A stretch of DNA of 64,000 nucleotides, taken from contig CM057009.1 of assembly GCA_029891345.1 (NCBI GenBank), positions 310,093,166 to 310,157,165 on the forward strand. The letters run 5' to 3'. The position numbers were made by a program, and so were the translations under genes. This stretch comes from Dryococelus australis. Lineage: Eukaryota > Arthropoda > Insecta > Phasmatodea > Phasmatidae. The notes under the pieces are model-generated. The model was not told the origin of the DNA, made no database searches, and saw only the letters and a list, made by a program, of their open reading frames with translations. Positions 24,020 through 35,510 of the stretch are shown here, piece by piece. Position 1 is the first letter of the stretch; every line of letters begins with the position of its first letter.

Positions 24020-24570
24020 TCATAGTTTGGAGTACACCAGGTCCTCGTGTGTTGTGATGATCTTATGCTCCGTGATGTTGGTGCGCTGCAGCTTCCCCTC
24101 AGTGTGGAACACACTGGCATGCTGGTCCAGCAGATGTTGCAGACATTGCTGATGTGTGACGGGCCCTTCAAGCTCAAAGTCGGCAAGCGGCACAGCAGTT
24201 GTTTTTGTTGGCGGCATTGCTCCCACGGCGTATAGGGTCCACCTGCCACGTTTCCCCACGTACAGACAATCTAAATGCAGCTCTATCATGGCTTGGTTGT
24301 CAATAAGCCATGGCAGTCCCAGAATTATCTCCTTGCATAAGTCCGGCACAATGTAAACATCACACTTGGTACGCAGCTCTCGGATCCCTACCGTTATGTG
24401 CATACACTTCTCGCCTTGCCTTGTTGATGCATGGTGGTGAATTGCAGACGTTGCGGCGGCACTCTAGTTGTTATCACCTGGAATAGACCTTGTGACACAC
24501 TTATGGCTCGCAGCAGTGTCAATGACGGCAATCACTTTCTTACCTTCGAGTTCAACACTGACCCTTAATG
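24020..24570 (-). pseudogene. Retroviral-type aspartic protease and linker of element C
   Basis: Near 24490-24555 the - strand reads KKVIAVIDTAASHKCVTRS, a retropepsin active site with DTAA in place of DT/SGA. The frame 24403-24020 continues with CDVYIVPDLCKEIILGLPWL, the usual I-L-G-x-x-W/F-L flap-end motif. A linker then leads to the start of reverse transcriptase (HKIITTHEDLVYS). The protease would release the Gag and Pol parts of the polyprotein. A stop between the active-site and flap segments separates them. Confidence 0.75.
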
Positions 24571-24780
24571 CGCGTACAGTACTGTGAGTCACTTGTAGCA
24601 CTCTTGCATGCATAGCAGATGGGTTTTCCTGCTGCTGTGGCGACTGTGTAATCTGGCTGACAGGTGGTGATGGTCACATGACATCTATAGCTAGCATGGG
24701 GGTACAAGTGGCGGGGGTTCACGGTGTTGGTCTGGCACTTGTTCACTTCATTCACCTGCTTATCTCGTTTGTAAGCACAT
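24552..24780 (-). pseudogene. Gag end of element C with an incomplete zinc knuckle
   Basis: The frame ends with GKPICYACKSATSDSQYC. This resembles the nucleocapsid CCHC knuckle (C-x2-C-x4-H-x4-C) with the two first cysteines and the last one present, but no histidine. It lies directly before the protease, as expected for the end of Gag. Upstream, toward 24800, the sequence becomes AT-rich and the rest of Gag is not recognisable. Confidence 0.5.
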
Positions 24781-24799
24781 GCCTCCCGGGTAAACAGGT

Positions 24800-27317
24800 T
24801 TTGTTTACATGATCATACACTTCACATACCAAGTTTCCATCAAATTAATAAGAATTAGTTACAAACATTTAGTGCACATCATATATATCTTTCAAAGTCA
24901 TTACAATGTTACATTTACTTTCAGTTTTGGTATAGGTACATGATTCATTAGTTGCTGAATGGTTCAATACTCCATACATAGTTTACACAAAATTCCCCAA
25001 AATTATGATCATCATATTTCAAAACATTGTTCACAGTATTTAATTATATATTTTATTTGAAAATAATTTTTTATCAAATTTTATTATGTTTAGTTTAAAC
25101 AACACAGATTTAATTATTTTAAAGTTTCTGTTTTCCATCTAAAGTTGAGGTGGTACCCACTACACATGCCCTGTTGCTTCTAAGTTTGCTTAGTATTATT
25201 AAAATTCCTTGTTTGGATAAGCACACAAAAAATATATATATAAGGCAATCCAGGTCTGCCCCAAAAACTATAAAAACCACTGCCACATTTACTTTAAACA
25301 TCTTAATAATATCTAGGTCAGTGTTAACAAAAAGTGACTCAGACCTGCCATACTCAAAAACTTTCTCTTATTGCTAAAATCCAAGGACATTATACACACT
25401 GGAGCAACCTTTCCGCACGTCATCTCTATGTTCGTAAAACTAAACACACAACAATACCTCAACCGTTATTCGTTGTCAAAAAAGAAAAACTCTTCATGTT
25501 AGTTATAACCTTTCATTTAACATACACTATTAAATTTAAATAATTTTCATTAACTCCAAAACTATCCGTTCATTGCAGAATTTTACATTCTTAAACATGG
25601 ACATCATAATGGGATCAATATCCGCAATACCCAGTAGACACAAATTCATATTTCAACATTATAAACCAGTAGGCTACAAATTTAGACTGTTTTTTCTTGG
25701 TTTTCAAAATTATTCTGCAACATACCTCAGCATTTTTCAAAATCAACATGTATACACATCAACATACAAGCAACCTTTTTTGAGAATAATGTAAATACAT
25801 TTACAAAATTCAAAATTGAATTCATAATGGTTTTCCATTATGACACAAAACATACTATGCTTTGATTTAATTACAATACACCCTTACTTTCAATTACAAT
25901 AATATAGTAAAACACAGCATTATACACTTCATTTAAGCTTGTCATTCTCCAAATTAAATCTTTTATGTTTGATGCATAGGTACAGTCAATTATGAAACTT
26001 TTTATCACTCAGATATGATTCGTTAAAAAATTTATAAACAAAAAATATACATACCTTATACAGTTTATTACTGCATTTTAAATTATCACTTTTAATAATC
26101 ATTAAGTTTTCAAATTCCTTTCATATTAGAAAACATCATAATTGTAAATTTATATTATCTTACTCTTCGTCACAAAAGATATTATTTCACTCCATTTTAT
26201 GACGTTCCATGAACAGTGTTACCCTCTGTCAAAATATCATGATGCAAATAGTTATTACAAATTTAATTTAAGAAAGTAATATTAATTCTTCAGATTAATC
26301 ATAACAGGCCTATCTAGCCTTAACAAATGTATCTGTAACAAAATAATCACGTTACTTTCTGCTAATAAATTTCAATACAACTGTCTCAAGTTCAATTATA
26401 AAAGTTAATACGTTATAAACTAACACTAAATGAATAAACACTAATAGAATCAAAACAAATTACCTCACATTTGGTCTCGCTCTAAACTCATCAAGGTTTG
26501 TTAACCTACATCCTTTACCTAGTATGATCTTACTTGAAAATTTCAATTACAAGTAGGCCTATGTAGTTTATACCTTTACATGTTTATCATTATTATATAA
26601 TTAGGACAACTTTGTCTCGTTTATACACCATAACCCAAACATTACATTAGATCACCCACTATTCTACAATTTCCTGTTACTCTTAAATCCCAGGCCACCA
26701 TGAGACATGCCAGTTGATATTGTGTATTTACATACATAGTAATATACTTTTTATTCAACTTTAATTTGTATAAAAAACTATATTATACATAATAATGACA
26801 TGAATTGACACTACTTAATCGTATTAGGCTAGCCTACATCAAATCACAGACTATATTGTGTATCTTCTTTCTCTTCATCATTCTCACTTTACACAATTTT
26901 CTCTTCTTCCTAACACATTTCCTCACAACAGATTTCTCCATTTCTTTACACCTGAAACTACATTTCTTTTTTCTCTTGTAAGTCTTCTTTACCCCCCCCC
27001 CCCCAATCATGCCTTTATTTCTCTTTTCTTGGCTTACAGTTCCTTTTCTGAATAACTCATGAATCTTAAACAAGTTCGGCACGTTAACACATTTTGTACT
27101 TTGTTCAAAATTGTCACTATTACATTTACTGAATACACAACCATATTTTTTTCCTATTTAACCCCGCACTTTCAAAATTATACTTTGCTACTGTGGTTGT
27201 GATATCAGCAGTGGCACAGAAAATGCAAATATATGAAATTACCCTCGGTTAGTGAAAAGTAACAGCTGAACCTTACCTAAAATTCATTTCACTTAGGGTT
27301 TTTCGTGGATTAACCCC
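24800..27317. other. AT-rich stretch inside element C, no gene recognised
   Basis: About 2.5 kb of strongly AT-rich sequence lie between the gag-like frame and the pol block. Open frames are short and low in complexity, and a C-run of 13 lies at 26992-27004. It could be a later insertion or another nested, fully decayed element. Nothing in it matches the rest of the window that I could see. Confidence 0.5.
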
Positions 27318-27801
27318 CTAAATTTTCTGTTGTATTACATGAATTTCGTTTACTTCAATTTCTAAATTGTGGCAGTTGTACTCTACAATATCCACCGTAT
27401 TTTGACAATCATGCTCTAAAGTGTCTATTATACTTTGGCAATTTGCATCTTTGGTTTGATCTTTTACAACTTTACTTCCACTACTAAGAAAATTTGGCAA
27501 TTCTACAGAATTGTTTACACCCTGACTTGCATTAGTTACACATTCTTCCCTAACATCTGTTGGTTTCACATTTAGGGCAATCTTCCATTCTGTTACAATT
27601 TTGGTGTTATTATCTAACGTAGCCAAAATATTTGTTTAGTTTTTTTATTAACTGTTTTAGTTCTGCCCCATTTTCTATAACTAACTGTAAGATTAAACTT
27701 AGCTGCTCACTCATTTGTGCCTGTTGCATCATGTACCAGTATTGCCTAACCTGCATTCTTATTTTACCATACAATTGGCTTAAAAAATAAAGGAATGACA
27801 A
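27318..27801 (-). pseudogene. Gag-like N-terminal frames of element C
   Basis: Two overlapping frames on the - strand follow the LTR and leader. The first (27801-27610) has a helical, Q/L-rich stretch MQQAQMSEQLSLILQLVIEN followed by ELKQLIKKLNK, which looks like a coiled coil. The second (27626-27318) continues with a polar, acidic segment rich in N, V, E and C. They meet at a one-register shift, so they were probably one ORF. Position just inside the primer site and the leading coiled coil suit a Gag N-terminus, but no capsid motif is seen. Low certainty. Confidence 0.4.
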
Positions 27802-28123
27802 AGCATATGCAAATCAATGTGATATTAGTAACAAAAAAAGATTGTCATTAGAATTCTACAATATTTTTAATACCTGCAATTTCTCTGGCGAAAAGGTTAC
27901 ATTTACCTTGATGTATCATTGTTCATTAAATGGAAACTGTGAGCGGTGTGTCAACTACATTCTGTTGTTAGAAGTTTGAGGTTGACATAATTACACTAAC
28001 CCTGGAACACGAATGATGAAAACTCCGATGCGCCGGCAACAGCTTGGCTGGCAGTTTCTTGAATTATTGATGAGGATGAATGTCTGCAATCTTCACATTG
28101 CAGGGCATGTGTAGAAATTCAGG

Positions 28124-28141
28124 CAGAAACGTCGGGCGCCA
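28124..28141 (-). promoter_or_regulatory. Primer-binding site of element C (lysine-tRNA type)
   Basis: Directly after the LTR end and a 2-base AG spacer, the - strand reads tggcgcccgacgt. From established knowledge, tggcgccca/gacg is the complement of the 3' end of a lysine tRNA, used as reverse-transcription primer by several retroelements. The match weakens after about 13 bases, as expected for a decayed site. Confidence 0.65.
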
Positions 28142-28143
28142 CT

Positions 28144-29023
28144 TGTAACCGGTTACTGCCCTGTTCTCTCATAGTTCTCAGTAAACACCAACAGACTAGC
28201 TCAGCGTGAGTTGGAGACTTTGAATACATAATAATGAAAGTTTGTTGATACCAGGATTGCCAATAAATAAAAGAAGAAGTTAAATGTTTACTGGAGATTA
28301 ATTGTCATCTCTGCAAAACAAAATATTGACACTCGCAGCTGATGAACAAACAAAAAGAAGACAGAATGGCAGCCTTCATAAAACAAAACTTCTTACTTCG
28401 AGAGTTACAAAGACGAGAGAGTATCGTTACTTTTCTCTCCCATCACCTTATTGACTCCTCACACCGATGGAAAATAAATTTAATAGTTATTTGAATTGAA
28501 ATGTCCAAAATACAAAAGAAGGTTAAAGTTGCGGGCGCTGGTCGGTGCGAGTCTGATCACACGCTGCAGGCTTTCCGACTGACAGCTGACAAACGATTGT
28601 GCTGCGATGAACCGTTGTGATACCAGAGAAAGGTCGCGCTTCTTTATATATTGGTAGAAAGTTTCCTCGTTGAAAACATATTGTTTTCGAGCAGTTGGTC
28701 ACGTCAGCCAAAGGTGACCTCTGTTATTTTCCTCGCTTCACCATGTCGTGCCTTGCGGTGGCGATGTTTTTAGTTTACTCACCCAGTAAAAAGGAAAAGA
28801 TGCGCTATCATCCTATGATGTCTGTTGTTGACGTCTGTTACTACTGATGAAATGAGGAAAGAAAAACAACAAATTTGGAAAAACAAAAATATATGAAATA
28901 CAAACAAGTTGTCATTGCCACGACCTTTCACATATTACATGAATTATTATCCTTGACTGAAATATAGACAATTGAAATACTTCCCGAATATACTAATTAT
29001 ATACATCTAGCTGCAATGCTACA
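28144..29023 (-). repeat. 5' LTR of element C (880 bp)
   Basis: On the - strand the repeat starts tgtagcattgcag and ends ggttaca, giving TGTA...TACA ends. A TATA-like atataaag lies at about 28642-28650 on the - strand. A full-length homologue lies in the opposite orientation at 51925-52832, which fixes both ends. The LTR carries promoter and polyadenylation signals in living elements. The absence of a partner at the low-coordinate side of the element means the 3' LTR is lost or unrecognisable. Confidence 0.85.
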
Positions 29024-29109
29024 AGTTATGATATTAGAGTATCAGCAACAGAATCGAGGAATCGGTATCGGTATCGGAAAACATGGTATCGGAACAACAC
29101 TACATTTTA

Positions 29110-29560
29110 TTGTTATTTTTAATGCAGCATCAAGGGGTAGGTGTTGAGAGCCAGTGAGGGGGGAAACAAGGTTTTTATGGAGCAGCATCAGAATGCATGG
29201 GTGTGGGAAACTAGAGTTCTTCGAGAAAAAGTTCTGGCTAGCGGCATCATGTAGATAGATTCCCAATAATAAAATCTGCTAATGCACCCATTAGGAATCG
29301 AACCTGGCTCTCCATGTTGAGGGCAAAGTGGAGGTGTGAAGACCATGAGCCACCCCTTATTACGCTGCTGATAGGTGCAAAGGGGAGGATGCTGCATGTA
29401 GGCTCATGTTGGGAGGTGAGCACTCTAGCGCACTAAATCACTATGTCCCCTCTTATGCTGTGTCATCATTGCAAAATGGGCCTGGGTGCTGTCTGTGCTG
29501 CGTACCCAAATCTTCATAATTTGGTAGATTGTAGTAGATCTTCTGATGTAAGTAATCTCT
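29110..29560 (-). repeat. tRNA-headed SINE-like repeat, copy 2
   Basis: Reverse complement aligns with 17465-17950. The B-box-like ggttcgattcc lies at 29304-29294 and an A-box-like tggctcatggt at 29352-29342 (- strand). Upstream of this head is a second tRNA-like half (tagtgcgctagagtgctcacctccc), so the head looks dimeric. The tail ends ctgcattaaaa near 29120, about 100 bp from the LTR of element C. Confidence 0.75.
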
Positions 29561-31254
29561 CCTGTCGCCCTATGTTTTTTCCTGCATGGGTAAAATACCG
29601 CACGTGGGCAAACATGTTTATGTTTGAAATTTTTTTTACAATTTTATTGTTTTATGTGCTTGCATAATACATAATTTTTATCTATGTGGAATTATGCAGG
29701 GTTGATAGAGTGTGAAGTATGTTAGCAATAATTGGAAGTATCGTATCCCCATACTACACAAGATTTTTCCAACAGGAATATTAAATAATAAATGTTTGCC
29801 AAGGGGGGACAAGCTTGTTGATTTAGTGCAATAAGTGACTGTTTTTTTTAATCTGTATTTATCCCAAACTACTCTTTTGTTATGCTTCTTCCTTATGAAA
29901 AATTTTTCCTATACTGTTTTCACAGTATTTTGAATATTTCTTCCATTTCATTCATGGTTTTAGTTTTCATTTTGAATATCAACAGTTTGTCACATGGAGC
30001 AAATGTGTATTCGAGCCATAAATTAAACTTTATTGGCAACGAGATTATGTGGCGAGCTACCAACAATTTATTTTCCTCATTCAGGCTAAAAATGTGTAAA
30101 TATCCTTTGTGGACCTGCACTTGTTATGGGTGACAACTGCCTTTTAGAATGTGATGGAATACAGTTTGGGCCTCCCAGACCATGTTTTCATTAGTTAGCC
30201 CAGAACCTGCTATGGATATTGGGGAGGGTGGGGGAGGAGGGAAGGGGGGCATAATGGCCACTCATGCAATGACATAATTTTATCTTAAGTTATTGCTGTA
30301 AATGGTGATAAATCACATTTTACCAAATGGGGGACTTACAGTCCCATGGTATTCGCAAGTGTAGGTAGATTATTGTTTCATAAAAAAAGTGTTTGCAATG
30401 TTTCTCACACTTATGCAAGCTGCAATTTCTATTCTGCGCACAACCAATCATTTCATGTTTTTGAGCACATTTGATGAATGCATTTGGGACGTACTGAGGT
30501 CTCTGCATACACTGGATACATAAATTTTAAACGTACAGTGTTCTTGTACCATATTTTATAAGGTTATAATGAGGTTGCATATTCCTCCAGCTGGTCCAAT
30601 TATATACTCAAAATTTGAGCACATTTTTAAAATTTGCTGGAAAATATATGCTTATTATAATCTAGTCTGATGAAACCAACAAGCTGTTGTAATAGAATAA
30701 CTGAACATATAATAATTTACTGGACTGAATGTTAAAATGAGGGATGAGAGTGATCTGTCACCTTGGTTACTTTGTTTGCATTAACTACTTTCCCCCACTT
30801 GCACACTCTTGTAGACAAAGCTTAAAACAATGAGTGTTAGTGGTAACGGATTAAACGAGAATGAATAATTGGTCTGACTGAAATGGTGGGGATAAGAGGG
30901 AAAACAATAAATAAATACCCAATGAAGAATAGGCTTTATTGTTTGGAGAGAGGAGTGGGGGACACCTTGATGATGGGTTTTGGGAAAGGGAGGGGTGTGT
31001 GGAGCGAATGTGAGTAAATGGTAACAGAGGGGAAAGGGAAGAGAGGGTCAGACGTAAAGTAAAATCAATAAAATATATGATGGTTGGAGGGGGTGGGGAA
31101 TGGGGACAATTAAACTGTCAATACAAACTGGCAGTGATTGAGAGTGGGAAGGGGTGGAGTAGAGCCAATAAACATTTGTGGTGGGGGGAGGGGGTGTGAT
31201 GAAATCCAATGCGTTGTTAGAGGGGGGCAAGTACAAATGTGTGGTGGGGGTGAA
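29561..31254. other. Intronic sequence with a G/A-rich stretch, no gene recognised
   Basis: The first part is AT-rich. From about 30880 to 31250 the + strand is strongly enriched in G and A (gggaaagggaggggtg-like runs). A short cysteine-rich - strand frame at 30320-30508 (C-x6-C-x5-C spacing) is open but has no splice sites, start context or domain that I can defend. Confidence 0.5.
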
Positions 31255-31535
31255 GGTTGTTGAGATGTGGGTTTGGAGGGTGAAGAGATTTGGGTGGCTC
31301 CTAACAGCAAGGTCTTGAGAACTGATGAGAGTGAAGTTACATGAGTATGGAGTTGCACCGGAATGATAGGGTGGAGGGAATGAGATATCCCCAAGAAAAC
31401 CCGCCGACCAGCGGCATCGTCCGGCACGATTCCCATTTGTAAAAATCCGGAGTGAACCAGCTGGGTATTGAACTTGGTTCGCCTTGTTGGGAGGTAAGCA
31501 GTCTAACTGCTCAGCCACCTTGACCCCATGGGCAA
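31255..31535 (-). repeat. tRNA-headed SINE-like repeat, copy 3
   Basis: On the - strand the head reads tggctgagcagtt (31517-31505, A-box-like) and agttcaataccc (31474-31463, B-box-like), then gggaatcgtgccggac, ggttttcttgg and a tail with atctcaacaacc. Only one tRNA-like head is seen here, unlike copies 1 and 2. A 156-codon open frame on the same strand (31518-31048) runs through it into the purine-rich stretch and is not a credible gene. Confidence 0.75.
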
Positions 31536-31690
31536 GAGGGTTTGTGACGTATTTATCAATAAAAAATTAGTGGTTGGGATAGTTGTCTGCTGGTCTTCGT
31601 GCTGGGAGCTGATTCGCTGATTGCTCCACCTACCATGTTTGTTTCAGACCCCGGACCTCCTGTGTTAAAGTCTTGAAATGTAAATTTAAA

Positions 31691-31710
31691 ATAATAATAA
31701 TAATAATAAT
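31691..31710 (+). repeat. (AAT)n microsatellite
   Basis: About seven consecutive aat/ata units lie in AT-rich intron DNA. Confidence 0.9.
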
Positions 31711-32428
31711 TTTTGTAATTTTGTAAACTTTTTAAGTTTTTTTTTATTTTTAAGATTTTTTAGGGGTCAAGTTTGTCCAAGGCTATGGGCATGAGGTCAA
31801 GGACATTGTCACAAGGTCAAGTTCACCCAGATTAAAGATGTGGCCAGGCAACTTCACAGCATGATGCCCAGCTGGCTTGTGCCCTGGTCTCCCATCCTCT
31901 TGACTCCGTTCTCTCTTTTTATTCTACTTTATTTCTATATTATATGTGGCAAATTGTTATTGTTGTAATTAACCATAATGCATTTGCTTGTATTCCTGTC
32001 AATTATATCCGTAACAATTTATCAACTTCTCTGCTATGACACATGAATGGAAGCCACCCAAAATGTTACACATGTATCACTGACAAGTGAAGGAAATATT
32101 TCACCACATAAAAATACAGTACAATATTGTAAAAGTGGGAACAGTTTAGTACCTCTATTTTGGAAACAAATTAATTTTCTGTATCCTCGAATTAATTTTA
32201 AAAAGGTTGATGCTAATATAAGCTAAGTGTGGAAGAGCTTGTATGCTAGTGTAAACTTATGTTTCATTGTGTACATAAACTGTTTTACAGAACGATTATT
32301 GGAAGCATTTCAACATTCTCAGATTGGAAGAAAGGACACTTTTTATTTTTACTGCTTGGCTGTATTCATAATAGCAATTAACTATTTATTAATTTTAAGT
32401 TTTCTTAAATGTGAAAAATTTATTTTAG

Positions 32429-32580
32429 CATGAGATTGAGATGCTGAACGTGGAGAGTTTCAAGCATGACTCAAATTGGCTTCAAATGTTGACTCAGCTG
32501 ATAGAAGACTACCAGAATGTAGAAGGAAAGGATGAATATAAAGTTCTTCTTGAATGGATAAATGAGAGAGAAGATTTGAG
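32429..32580 (+). CDS. NT5DC2/3-like gene, penultimate coding exon
   Basis: The exon starts after a tattttag acceptor (32421-32428) and ends before the donor gtaatt (32581). It encodes 50 residues plus two bases of an arginine codon completed by the next exon. The peptide begins HEIEMLNVESFKHDSNWLQM and includes LIEDYQ and LLEWINEREDL, matching the helical C-terminal region of NT5DC2/3 proteins between the HAD core and the conserved tail. It joins in phase 0 to the exon at 8801-8941 and in phase 2 to the one at 55489. The intron before it (8942-32428) holds two TIR elements, two Tc1 relics, SINE-like copies and gypsy element C. Confidence 0.92.
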
Positions 32581-34811
32581 GTAATTATCAATATTTCCTT
32601 TTAATATATGTCTAATATTAATGTTGTTATATAGTTGATGCTATGTTGTTTACAACATTTTTTACCTAAACATAGATGTTGTCTTCAGAATAAAGATTTG
32701 TTAAATACTTAGGAATACAGTATGAAAACTAAAACTTCCCAGTCACTCTCAGCATGATATATATAAAATGAATAGCATTCTACTTGAAAATACAGTAGGT
32801 CCTTCTGCAACAACTTTGGTATTCTGTGTCCCTTTTATTGACATAGTGTCACATTTAGCTCACTGTAGTTTTTTTTCCTAACAATTACACCACCATTCAG
32901 TTATGCAAACACTGTCTATTTACTTCTCAGATTAACCTTGTCAATTTATAAAAAAACTTTTTCGAGTAGCGTAATAAATGATGTATAAATGAGAGATATA
33001 TGTCATGCTGACATGTTATGGAGTCCATCAAAGTATTTCACCATCATATCATCTCAGCAGCTCCACAAGCTGATTCACCCTTTCCAATCCATCCTTTATT
33101 TGAATGCAGTTTTGTATATTGAATACAACTTATTTTTTTAATGAGTGGTATTAATATTGGGTACATATTACACACTTTGTAAAATAAATCCGAGAGTACT
33201 GCATGTACCAGCATACCCAAAATTTATTTGAAATATTAGTGTTGGTATCTGATAGTGCCAGGGCTATCAGGAGATTTACTCTAAATATGAAGAATTGTTA
33301 TTTTGTTTCACTTGTCTATTTTTAAATTTAAGTTTATCTTCCAAAAAAGATACAGTTGGAGTATTTTGTATTCACAATTGAACAACTGCTATTGAAAAAT
33401 CTTCAGATTATCATATGTAAACAAGTTTTTGAACTGGGCAGGTGGGATACATAAACTAAATGTTTGAAATTTATTGTTTTTTTCCTAGAACTTTATTTTC
33501 GTACATTTAAAACACACAAAAAAGGGTTTAAAAAAAGTAAGCTGTTGCAGCATGGAACATGCTAAGAGACTGGAGGGAAGGAGGAACAAGTGGGACTTCA
33601 TTACAGAACTAAATGCCTATGCTGAAGTGTTTTGGCTATAGGGAAGATGAGTCAGCATTCCTGTGAATACAAAATAAATCAGAATATCAAATCAGCTGTT
33701 TAACGACAAAGTTACACTCTATTGAAAACCTAAACAGCTACTGCCAACAGTCACGAGCAGAGGAATTTATACAATACTCAAGGTGTAATCACAAAATACC
33801 ATTTGACAAATAAAAACAAATACATATTCAGTCAGGGTAGTAATCAAATCCAGATATTAATCTGTTAGGTGAAAATCAGTCTTATAGTAACTCAACTCCA
33901 ATAAAGAAAATAGTGTTAATTTTACTTTGTTTGATGTTATTTTCCCACTGAGTACATTATAGAATATTTGCTAACAGGAGCATCCAAACTTGACAAAAAT
34001 TCCATTACAGCTCCTGAATGTTTAAAGATTTTAAAATATGCCTTTTTACATACTACACAAAAATTATGCCAACATTAGGGTACAAAATCTTAGCAAACTG
34101 AATTATTACTAAGTACACATGATAAAATCTTCCATGACTAGATATGCAGAGTTACCTTATAACTCTTCTTAAATAATATTCCACTATATTGCATGCAAAA
34201 TCTTTAAATAATACTAATACCAGAAACTATGTAAAATGGACTATGATAGAAAACTACAAAATATTGCTCGATATTCCCACCTATTTCCTAACTAAAACAG
34301 GTATTTTCATAATATAAGCAGAGCTGAATTTTAAATTGTACACAACACATAAATGTGGGCATATATACTACAGTATATATTAATCAAAACACCTCGAAGG
34401 AGACCTTAAAACATTACAGAATCAGTTACTAAAGAAACAATACGTTTGTTTTGCAAAGACAGTCCCCCTCACGCCAGGCTCGCATGTCCATTCTTGGCAC
34501 AGCAGAAGGGTGTCTCACCATGACTCAACCTGTCCCTCTTCAAGCCTCTCCTCAAGGCAGATCCACTACGTTGCCAGTCAAGCAGGGAGGATGATTGACA
34601 GCTGATCTGATCTGAACTGGCTTCGTCACCCCTCTTCCCCTGCTGGAGCAGTCGGCTGCTCCAGGTAATTGTACAAACTTTTTGGTCATCTCGTTTCTCA
34701 TCACAAGCCAACATATGAAGAAAGTTCTCAGTCAGGACACCTGCCCCTATAAATAACGCAGCATCTAGAGGTTTGGCAATCTGTGATAGCCTTCTAGTGA
34801 AGTGTGGCAAA
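32581..34811. other. Intronic sequence, no gene recognised
   Basis: The sequence is AT-rich to about 34440, then GC-richer to 34811. The open - strand frame at 34469-34810 lies in that GC-richer part, has no recognised domain and probably belongs to decayed repeat DNA beside the LTR of element D. Confidence 0.5.
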
Positions 34812-35373
34812 TGATGACTGGAGATTGTGTCATCAAAGTAGGTTGAAGAGGAGAACCAGTAGTCAGAGTGTGTTGGGGACTGCAGCAGACGAGTGTGTGT
34901 GCGGTCGTGATGGATAAGAGTGCTCCAGAGGGTAAGTTATCCAGTGAGTAGAGTGCAGGTGTGTATGACAGTGCTAGAGGTGCACCAGAATGTTTTGGAC
35001 AGGAAAGACTGGTGATATCTGGATTGTAACAATGTAGGACAGAATTGATGAGTGATACAGACTTGATTGTAAACAATGCAACTGTCAGATATCAAATACA
35101 TGATTTTAATAGTAATTCAGTAGGTGTTAGAAAACCATGTATAAAGATGGTTTTAAGTGTTTGACTGTGTTATTTTTTGTGAGGTGATAGACGATTATGT
35201 AAATATTAGTAATAAATAGCATGTGTTAGCCATTATTGGCAAGGTAGTAAGTTTGGAGCTTTTTGGAATATTTATAAATAAATAGGGTATTATTATTAGT
35301 TATTTTTATTTAATTAATATCTCAATTCTGTATAGAACCTGGCTATGCCCACAGACTTTGAAAAATTGCATCA
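34812..35373 (+). repeat. Probable 5' LTR of element D
   Basis: The right edge is set by the primer site: the LTR would end ...ttgcatca. A tgatg at 34812 gives matching TGATG...CATCA ends and a length of about 560 bp. A tgtataaaga TATA-like box lies near 35135 and aataaa signals near 35210 and 35277. No second copy exists in the window to confirm the left edge. Confidence 0.4.
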
Positions 35374-35374
35374 C

Positions 35375-35392
35375 TGGTGTCAGAAGTGGGAT
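35375..35392 (+). promoter_or_regulatory. Primer-binding site of element D (leucine-tRNA type)
   Basis: tggtgtcagaagtgggat is, from known tRNA sequences, complementary to the 3' end of leucine tRNAs ending in ...atcccacttctgacacca. All 18 bases fit. It begins one base after the presumed LTR end, exactly where reverse transcription would be primed. Confidence 0.8.
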
Positions 35393-35510
35393 GGATGAAT
35401 TTATTTTAAACCAATCACTTTGTAAATAAGATTGTACAGTAGGCAAATAATTAGTAACTTAAACTTGTACAAATAGTAATAGTTGTGGTAGTCCACAAAA
35501 TTATTAGAGA

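Larger units (their letters stand above)
20598..29023 (-). mobile_element. Ty3/gypsy element C with 5' LTR and primer-binding site
   Basis: Reading the - strand, the order is: 5' LTR (29023-28144), tRNA-type primer site (28141-28124), a leader, a gag-like frame (27801-27318), a long AT-rich stretch (27317-24800), then a nucleocapsid-like segment, protease, reverse transcriptase, RNase H and integrase from 24755 down to 21068, with a tail to 20598. The order is right for one element, but the 2.5-kb AT-rich segment is not gag-like. It may be an insertion, or the LTR and the pol block may belong to different elements. No 3' LTR was found. Frameshifts and lost catalytic residues show that the element is dead. 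Confidence 0.65.

Noticed and set aside
30320-30508. Cysteine-rich 62-codon frame on the - strand
   Set aside because: The cysteine spacing fits no finger type I know, and no exon borders or second copy support it.
31463-31517. A possible tRNA gene (A- and B-box-like sequences)
   Set aside because: No cloverleaf can be drawn, and the sequence continues into a repeat body shared by other copies; it is a SINE head.
31048-31518. 156-codon open frame on the - strand, proline- and serine-rich
   Set aside because: It runs from a SINE-like repeat into a purine-rich low-complexity stretch; the openness comes from base composition.
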